A DNA stretch of 8,156 bases from the NCBI GenBank assembly GCA_009698515.1, contig WLQA01000030.1, positions 1 to 8,156 of the forward strand. Direction: 5' to 3'. The DNA comes from Actinomycetota bacterium. Lineage in GTDB: Bacteria; Actinomycetota; Actinomycetes; Nanopelagicales; Nanopelagicaceae. Both the position numbers and the translations under genes were made by a program. Below the pieces are notes generated by a model. The model had not been told where the DNA came from. It saw only the letters and a program-made list of their open reading frames with translations, and did no database searches. This document shows positions 6,112-8,156 of the stretch, one piece after another (position 1 is the stretch's first letter; each line of letters begins with the position of its first letter).

Positions 6112-7650
6112 ATGCTTATTTCAAAGGTCAGAGTAAAACAATCTCTTGGCCTGCGAGTTTTAGTTACCAATATGGCGATTGCAGTTATTGCGGTGTTGAT
6201 TATTGGAATAAGCGTTTACTCTCGAGTTTCTTCAACGGTAATCAATGAAAAGATTGCGATCTCAAAGGTGGAGACGCGCAATGCATTGGCCTTAACGCAA
6301 GGGCACTTTAATATTTCTCGTTTTCAAGATGATGCTGAACTACGAAAAGTTGTGACAGATTTTCTTACCTCTGTCCGTGAAGATGGTTCGCTATCTGGTC
6401 GCGAAACAGTTATGTTGAAAATTCCCAACACCAGCAGTACCCGCGATATTTATCAAACTGTTCCAACATTATTATCTTTGGATTCAATCCCGCTAGATTT
6501 CCGGGAGCTAGTGACGAAAAGTGATGAAGTATTAGATATTAGATCAGATATTAAGTATGCAAATGGTGTTGTAAATCCTGGATTTATTATTGGTGGCAAG
6601 TTACAAATTCCTCGAGCAGGTACCTATGAGATTTACTACCTATTTAATTTAGAGGCGCAGTATCAAACTATTAACTCAATTGCCTGGACCTTATTTTTCT
6701 TTGGCTTCTTACTGGTTTTACTAATTGGAATTAGTACAAGATTTTTAATTAAGCAGGTAGTTTCTCCAATTACAGAAGCAGCTCAGGTGGCCGAGAAATT
6801 TACCGAAGGTGATCTCACCAGTCGTATGCAGGTAAGTGGCGAGGATGAATTAGCCTCTCTTGGCAGATCCTTTAATGAGATGGCTTTATCAATTCAACAA
6901 CAAATTTATCGCCTGCAAAATCTCTCCCAATTGCAACAACGATTTGTATCTGATGTTTCCCATGAGCTTCGAACTCCGCTTACAACAATGAGAATGGCAG
7001 CTGAAATTATTCATGATCAGCGCAGCACCTTTGATCCAGTAATCGCCAGAAGTGCTGAGTTATTAATCAATCAAATTGATCGATTTGAGTTATTACTTTC
7101 AGATTTGCTGGAGGTAAGTAGATTTGATGCCAACGAGGTTTTATTAGAGTTTTCAAACTTTGATTTGACCCAAGTAATCCGTAAAACTGTAGATTACTTG
7201 CATCCAACAAAGATTGATCAATTTGAAATTAAAATCCCTACAAATGAGGTTATGGTTGATGGTGATCCTCGTCGAATTGAAAGAATTCTGCGTAACTTAG
7301 TGGCTAATGCGTTGGATCATGGCGAAGGTAAGCCAGTTAAAATTGAGTTAGCCGAAAGTGAGAATGAGGTTGCAGTTTCAGTACGTGATTTTGGTTTAGG
7401 TTTTAATGAAAAAGATGCCACAAAATTATTTGATCGTTTCTGGCGAGCAGATCCATCACGGGCTAGAACCAGTGGTGGTACTGGACTTGGTTTATCAATT
7501 GCACTTGAAGATGCAAAACTTCATCAAGGAGAGCTTCTGGCATGGGGCAAGCCAAATTTAGGCGCACACTTTGTTTTAACACTTCCTAAGCGACGCGGTG
7601 ATTTAATTCAAACTCATCCAATTTATATTATCCCCAACGACTTAAAGTAA
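6112..7650 (+). CDS. mtrB: Sensor histidine kinase MtrB
   Basis: 512 residues. In order: N-terminus with 'SLGLRVLVTN', membrane helix 1 (about 14-37), extracytoplasmic sensor domain (about 38-187), helix 2 (about 188-212), HAMP linker (about 210-265), dimerisation/phosphoacceptor domain with His284 in 'DVSHELRTPLTTMRMAAE', and an ATPase domain with N-box 'RNLVANALDH' (Asn395, Asn399), G1 'DFGLG' (426-430), F-box 'LFDRFWRADPSR' and G2 'GGTGLGLS' (455-462). The match to mycobacterial MtrB is close, including 'RADPSRARTSGGTGLGLSIA'. It autophosphorylates and passes phosphate to MtrA. The C-terminus stops soon after the ATPase fold, without the Pro-rich tail of mycobacteria. ATG 6112 lies 8 nt after the mtrA stop with no clear ribosome site. 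The lipoprotein gene lpqB, whose product binds the MtrB sensor domain in mycobacteria, does not follow. Confidence 0.95.
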   Translation: MLISKVRVKQSLGLRVLVTNMAIAVIAVLIIGISVYSRVSSTVINEKIAISKVETRNALALTQGHFNISRFQDDAELRKVVTDFLTSVREDGSLSGRETVMLKIPNTSSTRDIYQTVPTLLSLDSIPLDFRELVTKSDEVLDIRSDIKYANGVVNPGFIIGGKLQIPRAGTYEIYYLFNLEAQYQTINSIAWTLFFFGFLLVLLIGISTRFLIKQVVSPITEAAQVAEKFTEGDLTSRMQVSGEDELASLGRSFNEMALSIQQQIYRLQNLSQLQQRFVSDVSHELRTPLTTMRMAAEIIHDQRSTFDPVIARSAELLINQIDRFELLLSDLLEVSRFDANEVLLEFSNFDLTQVIRKTVDYLHPTKIDQFEIKIPTNEVMVDGDPRRIERILRNLVANALDHGEGKPVKIELAESENEVAVSVRDFGLGFNEKDATKLFDRFWRADPSRARTSGGTGLGLSIALEDAKLHQGELLAWGKPNLGAHFVLTLPKRRGDLIQTHPIYIIPNDLK

Positions 7651-7667
7651 GCGGTTAATTTCGATAT

Positions 7668-7672
7668 AAAGG
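7668..7672 (+). promoter_or_regulatory. AAAGG ribosome site (or TATAAA promoter box) before comF
   Basis: AAAGG lies 4 nt before the GTG at 7677, within the 26-nt mtrB-comF spacer. The overlapping TATAAA (7665-7670) lies exactly six bases from the GTG, the same spacing as the two leaderless candidates, but it lacks the conserved final T. Read-through from mtrB with a ribosome site is the simpler view. Confidence 0.4.
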
Positions 7673-7676
7673 TTGA

Positions 7677-8156
7677 GTGCTACAACCACTTGTACAACTT
7701 CTCTATCCACCATTTTGTATCAGTTGTAAAACTGCTGGTTCATCAATTTGTATCAATTGTAAATTGCAATGGCAACGAGAGATCCATCATGGCCGAATCT
7801 CTAGAACACCTCTTTACTTTGCTAGATATTATGAAAGTACCTGTTCCCACCTTGTGTTATCGGCAAAGGAGAGTGGAAACCAAGTCGCAAAAAGTATTTT
7901 GGCTAATGCAATTTTGCGCTCTATTGCAAAAGCCAAAGCTGATTTAAAGCTGTGCGGGATAATTGGAATCATCACTATTCCATCGCGCGCATCTGCCATA
8001 CGAAGCAGAGGTCGTGATCACATAAAAGATTTAGCGCAATTGGTTGTAAAAGCAGGCAAGGAAATAAATTTAGAGTTAGTTAATTTAGATTTATTAAGAA
8101 TGACCAAAAAAGTTAAAGATCAAAGTATGTTAAATCAGGCGCAGCGATTACTAAAT
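7677..8156 (+). CDS. comF: ComF family phosphoribosyltransferase-like protein, 3' truncated
   Basis: Reading from GTG 7677, preceded directly by an in-frame TGA, the frame stays open to the last base: exactly 160 codons. The N-terminus 'LLYPPFCISCKTAG...ICINCK' is the ComF zinc ribbon (Cys14, Cys17, Cys25, Cys28). Next come 'FARYYESTCSHLVLSAKESG' (about 48-67), equivalent to the 'Y.g..r.ll..lK..G' strand-helix of ComF, then 'IPSRASAIRSRGRDHIKDLA' (about 101-120), equivalent to 'VPl....R.RGfNq...LA', and 'DQSMLNQAQRLLN' (148-160). The PRPP-binding loop would come just after the window edge. In naturally transformable bacteria ComF helps DNA uptake across the inner membrane; in Actinobacteria the role is not clear. 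Position after mtrAB matches the mycobacterial order, where hpf and secA follow. A TTG-started frame at 7690-7947 overlaps it in another phase and is not a gene. Confidence 0.88.
   Translation, partial: MLQPLVQLLYPPFCISCKTAGSSICINCKLQWQREIHHGRISRTPLYFARYYESTCSHLVLSAKESGNQVAKSILANAILRSIAKAKADLKLCGIIGIITIPSRASAIRSRGRDHIKDLAQLVVKAGKEINLELVNLDLLRMTKKVKDQSMLNQAQRLLN
7714..7763 (+). repeat. 33-bp-period near repeat encoding the two ComF zinc knuckles
   Basis: TTTGTATCAGTTGTAAA (7714-7730) and TTTGTATCAATTGTAAA (7747-7763) differ at one base of 17. They encode the two CxxCK knuckles (CISCK and CINCK) with the same codons, 11 codons apart. Confidence 0.75.

Noticed and set aside
7690..7947. 85-residue TTG-started frame after mtrB
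   Set aside because: It overlaps the ComF reading frame, which has clear family motifs over 160 codons; the translated product resembles no family and is a shadow.
1..8156. CRISPR arrays, tRNA/rRNA genes, insertion sequences, phage or defence genes
   Set aside because: No regularly spaced long repeats, cloverleaf, terminal inverted repeats or transposase motifs were seen; the window is nearly all conserved actinobacterial core genes.

Overview
The window is an AT-rich stretch of an actinobacterial chromosome. All genes lie on the + strand and it is about 95% coding. The gene order (glycosyltransferase, DUF5719 protein, DUF3499 protein, phosphomannomutase/phosphoglucomutase, ahcY, mtrA, mtrB, comF) is a condensed version of a locus known from Actinobacteria; in Mycobacterium tuberculosis the right half reads sahH-tmk-mtrA-mtrB-lpqB-...-comF-like-hpf-secA1. 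The low G+C, very short spacers and missing intermediate genes suggest a streamlined free-living actinobacterium, such as the freshwater acI group (Nanopelagicales). That placement is inferred from gene order and composition, not from a marker-gene tree.

Left part (1-2240): the C-terminal end of a large membrane glycosyltransferase overlaps by one base (TGATG) with a DUF5719 membrane-anchored secreted protein, so the two are translationally coupled. A perfect 8-bp hairpin begins inside the DUF5719 gene and covers its stop codon. Middle part (2260-4033): a small Cys/His-rich DUF3499 protein and a manB-type phosphohexomutase. Each is preceded by a TAnnnT hexamer exactly 6 nt before the start codon and lacks a convincing Shine-Dalgarno, the geometry of leaderless transcripts. 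Then comes a 116-nt leader with a cluster of GTAAAA motifs and small inverted repeats.

Right part (4150-8156): ahcY, mtrA and mtrB are nearly contiguous (1- and 8-nt gaps). A 26-nt gap follows, then comF, which starts at GTG 7677 and runs off the window end. AhcY recycles S-adenosylhomocysteine, the by-product of methylation. MtrA/MtrB is the response regulator/histidine kinase pair that in Actinobacteria links cell-wall state to division and replication. ManB supplies hexose-1-phosphates for glycans that the upstream envelope proteins may use or assemble.

The most notable points are: AhcY is the short archaeal/cyanobacterial-type enzyme, not the long actinobacterial type; tmk and lpqB are absent from positions where they are normally found; two genes appear leaderless; and comF is easily missed because of its GTG start and its truncation at the window edge. 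I see no CRISPR array, tRNA, rRNA, mobile element or defence island, and nothing that amounts to a wholly new system.
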